DNA of 64,000 bases from Methanolobus vulcani (GTDB taxonomy: Archaea > Halobacteriota > Methanosarcinia > Methanosarcinales > Methanosarcinaceae), in the NCBI RefSeq assembly GCF_006546655.1, contig NZ_VIAQ01000015.1, forward strand, positions 434,001 to 498,000. Direction: 5' to 3'. Within the stretch, counting starts at the first letter, position 1, and each line of letters opens with the position of its first letter. Shown here one piece after another: positions 27,058 to 37,788 of this stretch. The notes under the pieces were generated by a model. That model did not search any database. It saw only the letters and a list, made by a program, of their open reading frames with translations, and was not told the DNA's origin. Position numbers and translations under genes: made by a program.

Positions 27058-28383
27058 ATGAATGAAAAGATGAGAATCGATGCATATTCCATAATGTCAG
27101 ATGCAATTGCAGCAGTTGATCCGGAAGCCTGTATTTATCGATCGGTGGAGAAAAGTGGTAATGAATTGCTTATACACGGCCGCTCTTACGATCTTTCCCA
27201 TTATGCGAATATCTACGTTATCGCTTTTGGAAAGGCATCCATACCAATGTCAAAGGCTATGGAAGAGATTCTTGGTGACTCGCTTACAAGTGGCATTGCT
27301 GTTACAAAAAATGGATTTGCAGGCCCTCTTTCCAGAATGAATGTTTTTGAATCAGCTCATCCGACTCCAGACAATAACAGTATTGAAGCTGGAAGGATGA
27401 TCCATGATTTTCTAGATACTACCGACGCCAATGACCTGATATTTTTCCTTATATCAGGTGGAGGATCGGCACTTGTTACATATCCGCGCAAGGGTATTTC
27501 ACTCACAGATATGGCAAAACTCACTGAGACTCTGATACGTTCAGGTGCCACAATTGACGAGCTTAACGTTGTTAGAAAACACCTGTGCGCCATAAAAGGT
27601 GGCGGACTTGCAAAAATGGCCTTCCCTTCAGAATCTGTCAGCCTGATACTTTCTGATGTTGTTGATGATCCACTGGATGTGATCGCTTCAGGACCTACTG
27701 TTCCTGATACCTCTTCTTTTGTAGATTTCCATGATATCATCGAACGCTATAATATTATATTATCACCTGCGGTTGCCGGTGTGCTTGATGATGGACTCGA
27801 GGGTGTGATCGAGGAAACTCCAAATTCAGGAGCGACGGTTTTTGAAAAAGCCAGTCATTATCTTGTGGGAAACAATTCCCTTGCACTTCTGGAAGCTGAG
27901 AAAAAGGCTTCTGAGTTGGGTTATAATACCATGGTGCTTACATCGTCTGTTGTGGGTGAGGCCAGGGAAGTTGCCAAGGTGTTTGCTGCAATTGCCAGGG
28001 AAGAACGCCGCAGAGGTGCTCCGCTTCCTCTTCCTGCCTGCATACTTGTCGGTGGCGAAACCACTGTTACAATGAAGGGAAGAGGCCTGGGTGGCAGGTG
28101 TCAGGAAATGGCCCTGTCATTTGCAATTGAAGTTGCAGAGCTGAATAATGTTCTTTTGCTGGCAGCAGGAACAGATGGTAATGATGGAACCACAGACTGT
28201 GCCGGTGCATTTGCTGATGGCGAAACTGTTCAGAGTGGAAGGAATTTGCAACTTGATGCCAGAATGTATCTTTCCAACAATAATTCCTATGGCTTCTTTA
28301 AGGAAACAGGCGACCTGATAAAAACGGGACCTACAGGAACAAATGTAATGGATATCTACATTATTCTGGTGGATATGTTCTGA
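27058..28383 (+). CDS. glycerate 2-kinase (MOFRL family)
   Basis: 441 residues. It shows GKASIPMSKAMEEIL, LISGGGSALVTYPRKG and, in the C-terminal MOFRL domain, LVGGETTVTMKGRGLGGRCQEMAL and LLAAGTDGNDGTTDCAGAFAD. These are standard for glycerate 2-kinases (COG2379), which phosphorylate D-glycerate to 2-phosphoglycerate, feeding lower glycolysis. The ATG follows GGATGGGA. With the lactate dehydrogenase-like and pyruvate kinase genes in the same window, three-carbon acid metabolism is a recurring theme. Confidence 0.9.
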   Translation: MNEKMRIDAYSIMSDAIAAVDPEACIYRSVEKSGNELLIHGRSYDLSHYANIYVIAFGKASIPMSKAMEEILGDSLTSGIAVTKNGFAGPLSRMNVFESAHPTPDNNSIEAGRMIHDFLDTTDANDLIFFLISGGGSALVTYPRKGISLTDMAKLTETLIRSGATIDELNVVRKHLCAIKGGGLAKMAFPSESVSLILSDVVDDPLDVIASGPTVPDTSSFVDFHDIIERYNIILSPAVAGVLDDGLEGVIEETPNSGATVFEKASHYLVGNNSLALLEAEKKASELGYNTMVLTSSVVGEAREVAKVFAAIAREERRRGAPLPLPACILVGGETTVTMKGRGLGGRCQEMALSFAIEVAELNNVLLLAAGTDGNDGTTDCAGAFADGETVQSGRNLQLDARMYLSNNNSYGFFKETGDLIKTGPTGTNVMDIYIILVDMF

Positions 28384-28495
28384 ATAAAACAATATTTTTA
28401 GTTCTTAACTCCTTTTCATTCCTTATTTTTACCAATAATTGAGACATTAAGAAATTAACTCTTAACTCGCCAATAAAAGGAAGCATTAGACTGAG

Positions 28496-28706
28496 ATTTA
28501 AACTATTTCAAAACACGTTTTTTCCCGGTCATGTTCAGCACTACATAGAACACGGTAAACATGGAATTGGAATAGAGCACCGGGTAAAGAAGGATTTGCC
28601 ATGCGATGTAAAATATAAATTGAGCTTTGATTTCTGGTGTTGGTAATTCCTAAACTCCAATTTGATGGGTACCATATTCGGTAAACTCTTTGGCGAAATT
28701 ATTCAC
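28496..28706 (-). pseudogene. degenerate C-terminus of a membrane protein
   Basis: A minus-strand reading frame encodes WLFLVNNFAKEFTEYGTHQI then GV, a TAG, then PTPEIKAQFIFYIAWQILL and YPVLYSNSMFTVFYVV before a basic end and another TAG. The two hydrophobic stretches look like the last helices of a polytopic protein. No start codon or N-terminal part is present, and the lipoprotein gene at 28719 occupies the place where it should be. I take it as a relic; the family is not recognised. Nothing else is seen in 28384-28718. Confidence 0.35.
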
Positions 28707-28718
28707 AAGAAAGAGCCA

Positions 28719-29159
28719 TTAATTTGTTACTTCAAAATTAGCATAGTAGATATTTTTATCATAATTTCCTGCACTTCTGAAATCCATAATCTCTTTACCT
28801 ATTCTGTAATTACCATCAGGAAGCTCACCATATAACCATTCCCAATCAACTTCCCATTCTACAGTGTCATTCATTGGAATAATCCAAGCCTCATCTGTCC
28901 AAGCTCTTTCATATTCTGATGGTGTCATTTCTACAGGTAACCATTGTCCATTTATTGATTCTTCTAATAGAAAATAGCTACCAGTAAGTAATTCTCCAGT
29001 TGGTTCCCCACCGAACTGTTTACATACCAACGTCATTCCAGTAGGAGTAATTTCAGTTGCTTTTAATTGGATACCCCAACTATCATCTATTTCTTCTTCA
29101 ACGCATCCTGCAACTGCAAGAACGGTTAGTAATATTAGTAAAATTAATAGTTTCTTCAT
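28719..29159 (-). CDS. lipoprotein with immunoglobulin-like domain
   Basis: 146 residues. The first 19 form a signal peptide with lipobox VAGC, so the mature protein is lipid-anchored outside the cell. The rest resembles the bacterial Ig-like domain family whose members read YFLLEESINGQWLPVE and then WEVDWEWLYGELPDGNYRIG. In bacteria such domains occur in secreted or regulatory proteins, without a firm role. It is a single gene with AT-rich flanks; the family is more common in Firmicutes, so transfer is possible. Confidence 0.7.
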   Translation of the reverse strand: MKKLLILLILLTVLAVAGCVEEEIDDSWGIQLKATEITPTGMTLVCKQFGGEPTGELLTGSYFLLEESINGQWLPVEMTPSEYERAWTDEAWIIPMNDTVEWEVDWEWLYGELPDGNYRIGKEIMDFRSAGNYDKNIYYANFEVTN

Positions 29160-29524
29160 TTACACCATCAACAACACAAACTAGATGCACATATTTTAAT
29201 AAATTATATTTGAGTTATGTTTTCTTGTGGAGTATATGCCATACAAAGTATATTTAACTTTTCTGATTTTAAATTGAACTAGATATAACTGTGCAAAAAA
29301 GGTGCGGTAAAGATGTTTTTGTTGTTCCATTATACCCTCGTAAAGGTAAATAGTTTCACTTAGCAGCCTTTTGATTTATACGTTATTGGAAACTCTTCTC
29401 CTCGATGGCCAACAAATCGGAAAAAAGAATGATATTGTATTTCTTCTTCTATCAAACAAATATATCCATTTCTCTTTCTAAATTCAAGAAATTATTCTGA
29501 ATAGAACAAATAGAACTGGCATAT

Positions 29525-30367
29525 TCAGAGTTCGATATCGACCTCATAGACCTTTTCCGGATTTTCCTTGTGGATCTTCCAGAATGGTTCTTCTCCGAAT
29601 TCTTCTGCAAGTTTAAGTGTTCTTCTGGGTATTGTTTTAGGACCAAGCACGGCTCCGGGTCTGTCAGGGTCGTCAATGTAGTCGGTTTCCATCATAAAAC
29701 GGGTTCCCTGTTCTAATGCTTCCTCAATGGCTCCTTTGCCTGCAAGCACACCGGGGAAGATCCCCAGTCTTTCACAGACATTGACCAGCGGTGGTGCGTA
29801 GTGTTTTACAACCTTATGCATTTTGATTCCGGTTTTTCTGGCACGCTGTGCAATATCTATTAGTTCAGGCTCTCCAACGTCTTCTGTATGTAGTTGTACG
29901 GCACAATCAAGGTCTTTGGCAAGTGTGAAGGCATATTCCATTACCTCGTTGGATGCATCCCATATTTCCGGGCTGACAGGATAGTGCGGTCTTCCGCTTT
30001 TTAGTCCAACTGCAAGTCCCCGATTTACATAGTCTGCCGCAATGTCAAGTCCACCTTTCATGGTCTCTACAGCTTTTGACAGCTCCATGTATTCGGCGAG
30101 TTTTGTTATTTCTGCGGGGTGAACTCCCAGAACAGGGAACGAAGTTACTCCAGTTTCGTTTATCTGTTTGGAGATGTTCACTGTTTTCTCAAAGACTGCA
30201 ATCTGGTCTTCTGGTTTTGTTACTTTGATACCAAGTGTCCAGCTTGGTTTCATGACAAGGAAAATGTGTGTTCCACCTGTGTTCTGGAACTCTTTGACAG
30301 CTTTCAGTCCTTTTGCCCTGAGGTCAATGTGCATATGCTCGTCTGTGATTGGGAAACTTAGTGTCAT
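29525..30367 (-). CDS. TatD-related metal-dependent hydrolase
   Basis: 280 residues. It has the amidohydrolase-fold signals ITDEHMHID (HxH metal ligands), HPAEITK, a central GRPHYPVS, LHTEDVG, HKVVKHYAPP and METDYIDDP. These place it in the archaeal branch of TatD-related hydrolases, which includes predicted deoxyribonucleases; the true substrate of the archaeal group is unproven. It is divergent from the small membrane protein at 30443. No ribosome site is obvious, which is common for leaderless archaeal genes. Confidence 0.8.
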   Translation of the reverse strand: MTLSFPITDEHMHIDLRAKGLKAVKEFQNTGGTHIFLVMKPSWTLGIKVTKPEDQIAVFEKTVNISKQINETGVTSFPVLGVHPAEITKLAEYMELSKAVETMKGGLDIAADYVNRGLAVGLKSGRPHYPVSPEIWDASNEVMEYAFTLAKDLDCAVQLHTEDVGEPELIDIAQRARKTGIKMHKVVKHYAPPLVNVCERLGIFPGVLAGKGAIEEALEQGTRFMMETDYIDDPDRPGAVLGPKTIPRRTLKLAEEFGEEPFWKIHKENPEKVYEVDIEL

Positions 30368-30442
30368 AATATTCTATATGAGTTTTTAATCTAAAAATAT
30401 AGGCGGTCAGGTATATATGCAAATTGTGGATTATATATCCGT

Positions 30443-30667
30443 ATGAACCTGAAATTGTTTTTAAAGCACAGGGATGTACAGTCAAGTTTATTGTCCCTGC
30501 TGTGTCAGTTGATAATCATGGTACTTGCATCTCTGGTAATTGTTTCAGGGACAGTTACAGGTTTGAAGGCTGTACTGATTTTCATAATTATATTAGGTTT
30601 TGTTTATATTTTTGCAACGACACTTATAAGGCTGAAAAACCTGGCAAAGGCAACGGATTCACCTTAA
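30443..30667 (+). CDS. small two-span membrane protein
   Basis: 74 residues. Two hydrophobic helices (about 15-35 SLLCQLIIMVLASLVIVSG and 42-62 AVLIFIIILGFVYIFATTL) are flanked by basic residues. I do not recognise a family. It is likely leaderless: a TATA-like tract lies about 20-30 bases upstream and no ribosome site is evident. Confidence 0.5.
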   Translation: MNLKLFLKHRDVQSSLLSLLCQLIIMVLASLVIVSGTVTGLKAVLIFIIILGFVYIFATTLIRLKNLAKATDSP

Positions 30668-30835
30668 GTTTGATATATTTTACATTTTTAGGCTCTGTGG
30701 AATACCTCTTGAAATTTCCACCTATGGCCAAAATCTTGCAATAATAATCACCATCCAATGTAAATATTGAGTTTTTATTGACGTGCATAGTAGCTAGAAT
30801 TCAGAGGATTTCTACCAAGGTCGAAAATCTCTATA

Positions 30836-30869
30836 TTAATTATGTAAAAGCATCCTTTGAAAGGATGCT
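30836..30869 (-). terminator. terminator of the CrtC/AttH-like gene
   Basis: AGCATCCTT (30849-30857) and AAGGATGCT (30861-30869) pair perfectly over a 3-base loop, 11 bases after the stop codon of the gene at 30880 and followed by a short T-run on the minus strand. Confidence 0.6.
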
Positions 30870-30879
30870 CATATCTCAT

Positions 30880-32130
30880 TTATTGTTTCTTCAGGAAAAG
30901 GATCGTGAACAGACCCAATACACATGCGGTAAGCGCAGGTGTGGCTGTTGGTACCGGTTCTGGTTGTTCCAGAGCTCCCCTATCGCTGACCAGATACTCC
31001 CAGTAAGTATTTCCTTCTTCAGTTGTACCATTATAGCTGATGGATGCACCTTCCTGCTGGAAGGACATGAAGTCTACAAAACCACCATTCTCAATAGGAG
31101 TCGTGTAATTGAAAACAGCTACATTATCGGAATTTATGCTAACCTTAAGGTCAGATGTTGATAATGTGGTGCTTAATGGGCGTCTCCTATTGTATTGTTT
31201 TTCACTTATCCAGTCCTTTTCAATAACATCGACCTCATCTCCGAAATACTCTGAGATAACTTTTCCAGTGCATTTTTCCATAAATATCAGGTGTTTGTAT
31301 GAGTATTCATCATATCCGTCACCAACTATGTCCCTTACACCGTAGAAGACCGTCTGATAATTATCCGTGCTCACTTCGGACCAGCTCCAGCCATGCATCT
31401 CCATTGGCCATGTTATCTCTGTGCTTGTCATTGATATCATATGGTCCATGTACCCTTCTCCCTGAGCTACTGTGTATTTCTTACCATCAATGACTATTGA
31501 CCCACTGAGGTTTCCACAGGCATTTTCATATGTAATGAATTTCAGGGGCTCTTCAGCCTAGTCAACAGTTTTGCTGGCGTTTGTCTGAAACAGCAAATTC
31601 ATTTCCACATCTTCATGTGTATAGTTCAATTCATATCCCTGAGATTGTGAGCCATTGTAACTCTTCATTCCATCAGGGAACGTATAGTCCACATAAGGTG
31701 TGTGTATCCCTACATAATTGCTAAGAAGAGCATTTGGAATATAAGTATCAACTTTGTTGAAAAATGATGTATCGTTGTCATAATAGAGGCCATAGAAAGT
31801 AAGCATATAGGAGAGTTGCGTTCCATCTGAAGTTACCATGATGGGCGATTCCTGATGTGCCAGTACGACAAAGAACCCGAAACTTCTTTCTTCTCCGTCA
31901 TCGGCCACAAGTTTTGTATCACCATTCAAATACCACCATTCTGCCATCATATTCGTAGCAAAGTCAGTATCAAGATATCCTCCTTCTGTATAGTCTTTTT
32001 CTATTCCCTGCACTAAGACTGTTTCATCTGATGTGGCCATTGCAGAAGCTGCCACGCTAAGGTGTATAAGTATATAGAGTATCCCTAAAAATATTCCTAA
32101 GCCAATTTTCGTATCCTTTCCTATTCTCAT
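30880..32130 (-). CDS. CrtC/AttH-like secreted lipocalin-type protein with one in-frame UAG (candidate pyrrolysine)
   Basis: One reading frame of 417 codons is interrupted only by TAG at 31558-31560 (codon 191). Before it: a signal/anchor segment and the AttH/CrtC hallmark AEWWYLNGDTK with FGFFVVLAHQ. After it: VAQGEGYMDHMIS, matching the family's G-x-x-W-x-DH motif, HGWSWSEVSTDNYQTVFYGV, and a C-terminal threonine/proline linker with a membrane helix and KKQ. The halves join in frame with no missing segment, so the gene is intact if UAG is read. In Methanosarcinaceae UAG can encode pyrrolysine; a nonsense mutation is the alternative. ATG 32130 follows GGGGG; GTG 32145 is possible. Confidence 0.7.
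31558..31560 (-). other. in-frame UAG codon, possible pyrrolysine
   Basis: The codon lies between TNASKTVD and AEEPLKFITYE. Sequence on both sides keeps family motifs and normal codon use, and no hairpin, ribosome site or plausible restart follows closely; the next in-frame ATG is 36 codons on and beyond the start of the conserved GEGYMDH motif. Confidence 0.5.
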
Positions 32131-34678
<2,548 letters not shown>

Positions 34679-34693
34679 TTTTATTGTGAAAAC

Positions 34694-34726
34694 AAAAGGA
34701 AAGCCCCGGTTTCGGCCGGGCCCCCG
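34694..34726 (+). terminator. GC-rich hairpin after icd
   Basis: CCCGG and CCGGG flank the loop TTTCGG within a GC-rich block followed by runs of C. It lacks a T-tail, and its composition stands apart from the AT-rich DNA around it. I read it as a carried-over bacterial terminator, tentatively. Confidence 0.45.
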
Positions 34727-34879
34727 CAACCCCCCAGATTTACATATTAGGACTGTTTTTGACGGGATTGCCGTCTGATGGGTTGCTACTTGATGGACTA
34801 CGTTCTGATGCAGAAAAAGAGCATTTTGCAAATGCTAAATTAAAAAAGTATTTATATGACACTATCTTTATAAATTTCC

Positions 34880-35668
34880 ATGGAAGATACGATATTATTA
34901 AATACAGTATTACCTATCATTTTCAGCTTATCTTTTATTGGAGTCATAGTATATTGGTTTGGATCTTTTTATTACACATACTCCCCTCAAAAAATAACTA
35001 AAGAAGATATCTATATCAATGGTGGTATTTATTTTGCATTTGAAATATGTCTCTCATTATTACTAGCCATATTCGCAAATGCAGTATATTCAGAAATCAT
35101 GATTCCAATTTTATTCGAGAAATTATTATTCATATTTTTAATATTTACATCCCTAATAGTTGTACTTTTAACATTCCACATAATTAGTAAAATAATAGAT
35201 GAAGAAGAAAACAATAAATCAGCATTCATACTTCAAAATACAATTAAAAAGTATTTAAATAAAATAAATCCATGTGCAGCAATTTTAGTATTTGTGGCAT
35301 ACACCTTTATTAATGAATTATATTTGTTAATACAAGAAGATCCCGATATAAAAATAGCCTATTATGTAATCATTGCTTTACTAATTTTATCAACATCCGT
35401 AATTGTAACTATTATTTGCGCTTTAAATGGATATGGAAATAGTCGTTACTTTAAAGTCATAATCACTATGAAGGATATTAATATAGAGCCTGAAGAAGGG
35501 ATTATATTGAAGCATAAAGATTATTTAACACTGTATAAAACAGAAACAGAAAAAACAATTAAAATAAATAATGGGGATATATTTAAAATTGAATACAAAG
35601 AAAGAGCAACTGAAGAATCATTTTCAAACAATTCCTTTTTTTACAGTCCTTATTTCTTAGGAGCATAA
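34880..35668 (+). CDS. AT-rich multi-span membrane protein of unknown function
   Basis: 262 residues. Five or so hydrophobic helices fill about 1-175 (for example PIIFSLSFIGVIVYWFGSFY and LLFIFLIFTSLIVVLLTFHI); the last ~75 residues are soluble and charged, with beta-strand character (IILKHKDYLTLYKTETEKTI). No known motif. Its codons are strikingly A/T-ended and Ile/Asn/Lys-rich compared with neighbours, as in recently acquired or poorly expressed genes. It sits behind the transferred icd. Confidence 0.55.
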   Translation: MEDTILLNTVLPIIFSLSFIGVIVYWFGSFYYTYSPQKITKEDIYINGGIYFAFEICLSLLLAIFANAVYSEIMIPILFEKLLFIFLIFTSLIVVLLTFHIISKIIDEEENNKSAFILQNTIKKYLNKINPCAAILVFVAYTFINELYLLIQEDPDIKIAYYVIIALLILSTSVIVTIICALNGYGNSRYFKVIITMKDINIEPEEGIILKHKDYLTLYKTETEKTIKINNGDIFKIEYKERATEESFSNNSFFYSPYFLGA

Positions 35669-36041
35669 ACTTTTCTTCTAATCTCACCATTCATAAAATG
35701 GAACAGAGTTAACTCATTATCAGGCCTTCTTTTATCTGACGGTTTCTATCTTTTGAATAGAATGTATTCAGTGTTTTTATTGAACTCATGCGCCAATCCT
35801 CATCAACCGAGTTCGATGCTTTCAAAATTATCAGGTGGATCTCTTAAATCCTTCAGGAAAAGACACCGCCGTTTTTGTGGTATTGTTTTCTCTTTCAAAT
35901 TTTCTCTTTCATTGATCTTGTTTTTTTAGAACTTTGTCTGTAGCTTACATGGCATGTATGCTACATGTGATGTATGTTATATTGAAAGTTTTTATTTCAC
36001 TTGTGAATATTTAGTTTTTAATTTGTGTTATCCACACAAAA
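35669..36041. other. 373-base intergenic region
   Basis: No convincing gene. A minus-strand stretch of 31 codons (35803-35898) reads KEKTIPQKRRCLFLKDLRD and on to a TGA; it could be a fragment of something lost but has no family match. The part near 35940-35985 has imperfect ACATG/ATGTA repeats. Confidence 0.4.
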
Positions 36042-36797
36042 TCAAATCAATCCGTAAACAATTTTGATAGCCATTATCCATAAAACCACACCAAACATCT
36101 GTTTGATCGTTTCTGATTTCATTTTGCTGTGCATCAGATGTGAGCCTACCTGTCCTCCTATGAATGCAGCCAGAGCTGTATAGATCATGAGAGTCATATC
36201 CAGATGTCCTGTGCTCAGATGACCAAAGAACCCTGAGAATGAAGAGAACAATACAATGAAAGCTGATGTGGCTGAAGCACGTTTTGTCTCAAACCCAAGT
36301 GCGATCAAGATAGGTACAATAAACACACCGCCACCAAGTCCGAGAAGTCCGGCAAAAAAACCTATTCCAAATCCAAGAACGATACCAATGATGGATTTGT
36401 TTTTCTTATCCGTGACATTAGTTGATGCATTTTCTGCTCCTTTTTTTCCAAAAAATAACATTCGTGCTCCGGCAAAGACCAACACTATGCTAAGTATCCA
36501 TAGCAGTATCTCAGTTGAAACAAACTTGGTAAAGTAGGCACCGAGTGGAGCTCCTATGATGGAAGTAACTACAAAAGGAGCTGCCACTTGCAAGTCTATC
36601 ATTTTTTTCCTGTAATAGGTGATTGCTGCTGAGCTGGCAGTTATACCATTGAGAAGCAATGCTGTAGGTATTGCAATTAGCATATCAATGCCGAGCCAGT
36701 AGAATAATGGTACATATACCAGAGAGCCACCCAGGCCAAGCATTGAAAATATAACGGCTAGAAAAAAGATAATAACAGCAATTAGAATAACATCCAT
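36042..36797 (-). CDS. TauE/SafE-family membrane exporter
   Basis: 251 residues with about eight helices arranged as two halves. The repeated glycine motifs LGLGGSLVYVPLFYWLGI and GLLGLGGGVFIVPILIALG are the family signature. Members export sulfite, sulfoacetate or other organic anions across the membrane. It lies downstream of the FmdE-family gene on the same strand, separated by 85 bases with a palindrome (GGTGCAATTGCACC, 36844-36857), so the two may be co-transcribed. The substrate is not evident. Confidence 0.85.
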   Translation of the reverse strand: MDVILIAVIIFFLAVIFSMLGLGGSLVYVPLFYWLGIDMLIAIPTALLLNGITASSAAITYYRKKMIDLQVAAPFVVTSIIGAPLGAYFTKFVSTEILLWILSIVLVFAGARMLFFGKKGAENASTNVTDKKNKSIIGIVLGFGIGFFAGLLGLGGGVFIVPILIALGFETKRASATSAFIVLFSSFSGFFGHLSTGHLDMTLMIYTALAAFIGGQVGSHLMHSKMKSETIKQMFGVVLWIMAIKIVYGLI

Positions 36798-36843
36798 ATG
36801 ACCAATTCCAGATTTTGTAGCAGTATATTATGTAAAAATGGTT

Positions 36844-36857
36844 GGTGCAATTGCACC
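36844..36857. repeat. palindrome between fmdE-like and tauE-like genes
   Basis: GGTGCAATTGCACC is a perfect 14-base palindrome in the gap. It may be a processing or attenuation hairpin, or an operator for the exporter gene. Confidence 0.35.
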
Positions 36858-36882
36858 CATTGCCAATGTTCTAGTCTATCGA

Positions 36883-37485
36883 CTACTTATTGTTAGCACA
36901 GGGTTTGCAAAGCATTTTTCCATCTACATCCTGCAATTTATGAGCAAATGTACGTTCACCGCACTTATCACACAATCCTGTATCAAAAACACCCTTTTTC
37001 TTTTCAAAGGTATAATCAAAAACCGGACTGATAACGAGGAAGTTTTCTTCAGGTATGCTTAGTATTTTGTTAATAAGGGGTTCTGCAATCTCAGAAGAAA
37101 TGTCCTGTGGCAGTACTCCTGATTTCCTCTGTTCAACAAACGGAGATTGTAACATGTTTCCAAAAAATTCAGGCTTTATGTATGCTCTGACTGCTTTTTG
37201 ATTTATTGTATCAATGAGTGTAAAGGCCATTTTGCCATAGTAGGTCTTCTCAATATTGCTTTTTCCATAAGTACATCCTGTAATAGCCATAAGACCATCA
37301 ACAAAACACCCGGCTGCATGATCATTTCCTGTCTCTGCTATCATATAGAGCTCTTTATCTTTCGATCTGTCAACACCAAGTGCATTCATAGCAGCAGCTC
37401 CTATTCTCATTCCAAGTGGCATAGCAGGGCATCTGTGACCGTGAAAAATAAATCCAGTTTCAAGATAATCATTTACATTAATCAT
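36883..37485 (-). CDS. FmdE-family protein with C-terminal zinc finger
   Basis: 200 residues. The N-terminal FmdE domain has [16 protein letters not shown], with the conserved Cys/His pair that binds metal, and a second conserved [12 protein letters not shown]. The C-terminus is a four-Cys zinc finger (CDKCGERTF...CKPC) as in other FmdE proteins. FmdE was first seen alongside molybdenum formylmethanofuran dehydrogenase, but its role is unknown and it often stands alone. The ATG follows GGAGAT. A clear inverted repeat lies at the likely transcription start, so expression is probably controlled. Confidence 0.8.
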   Translation of the reverse strand: MINVNDYLETGFIFHGHRCPAMPLGMRIGAAAMNALGVDRSKDKELYMIAETGNDHAAGCFVDGLMAITGCTYGKSNIEKTYYGKMAFTLIDTINQKAVRAYIKPEFFGNMLQSPFVEQRKSGVLPQDISSEIAEPLINKILSIPEENFLVISPVFDYTFEKKKGVFDTGLCDKCGERTFAHKLQDVDGKMLCKPCANNK

Positions 37486-37514
37486 TTTAATATCTCCATA
37501 AGCTCTTTGTACGA

Positions 37515-37571
37515 TTTTGTGATTTAATCACAAAACCGGTGATCCACAATTAGTTTTTTCTCTATTTAAAG
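37515..37571 (-). promoter_or_regulatory. TATA box and operator of the FmdE-family gene
   Basis: On the minus strand CTTTAAATAG (37562-37571) is a TATA box. About 30 bases on, TTTTGTGAT and ATCACAAAA (37515-37535) form a 9-bp inverted repeat with a 3-base spacer at the expected transcription start. A bound repressor here would block initiation. Confidence 0.5.
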
Positions 37572-37788
37572 ATGATGGTTTCAAAAAGATTTGAAATACA
37601 GTGATGTTTTAAACACAATTCTATTATAAGTGAGTCAACTCTTGATCTCAATTAAGGTTCTTGAATGTAAAAACATATAATTATGGAGATTACTGATGTT
37701 TCTTTACCGTTTGTACATTGAAGGAACAAACACAGAAAAAAAGATAAAAACCCGAATCAACGATCCGGGATTGTACAAAAAGGTCTGG

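Noticed and set aside
35803-35898. 31-codon minus-strand frame
   Set aside because: TTG start without a ribosome site and no recognisable family; noted in the intergenic entry only.
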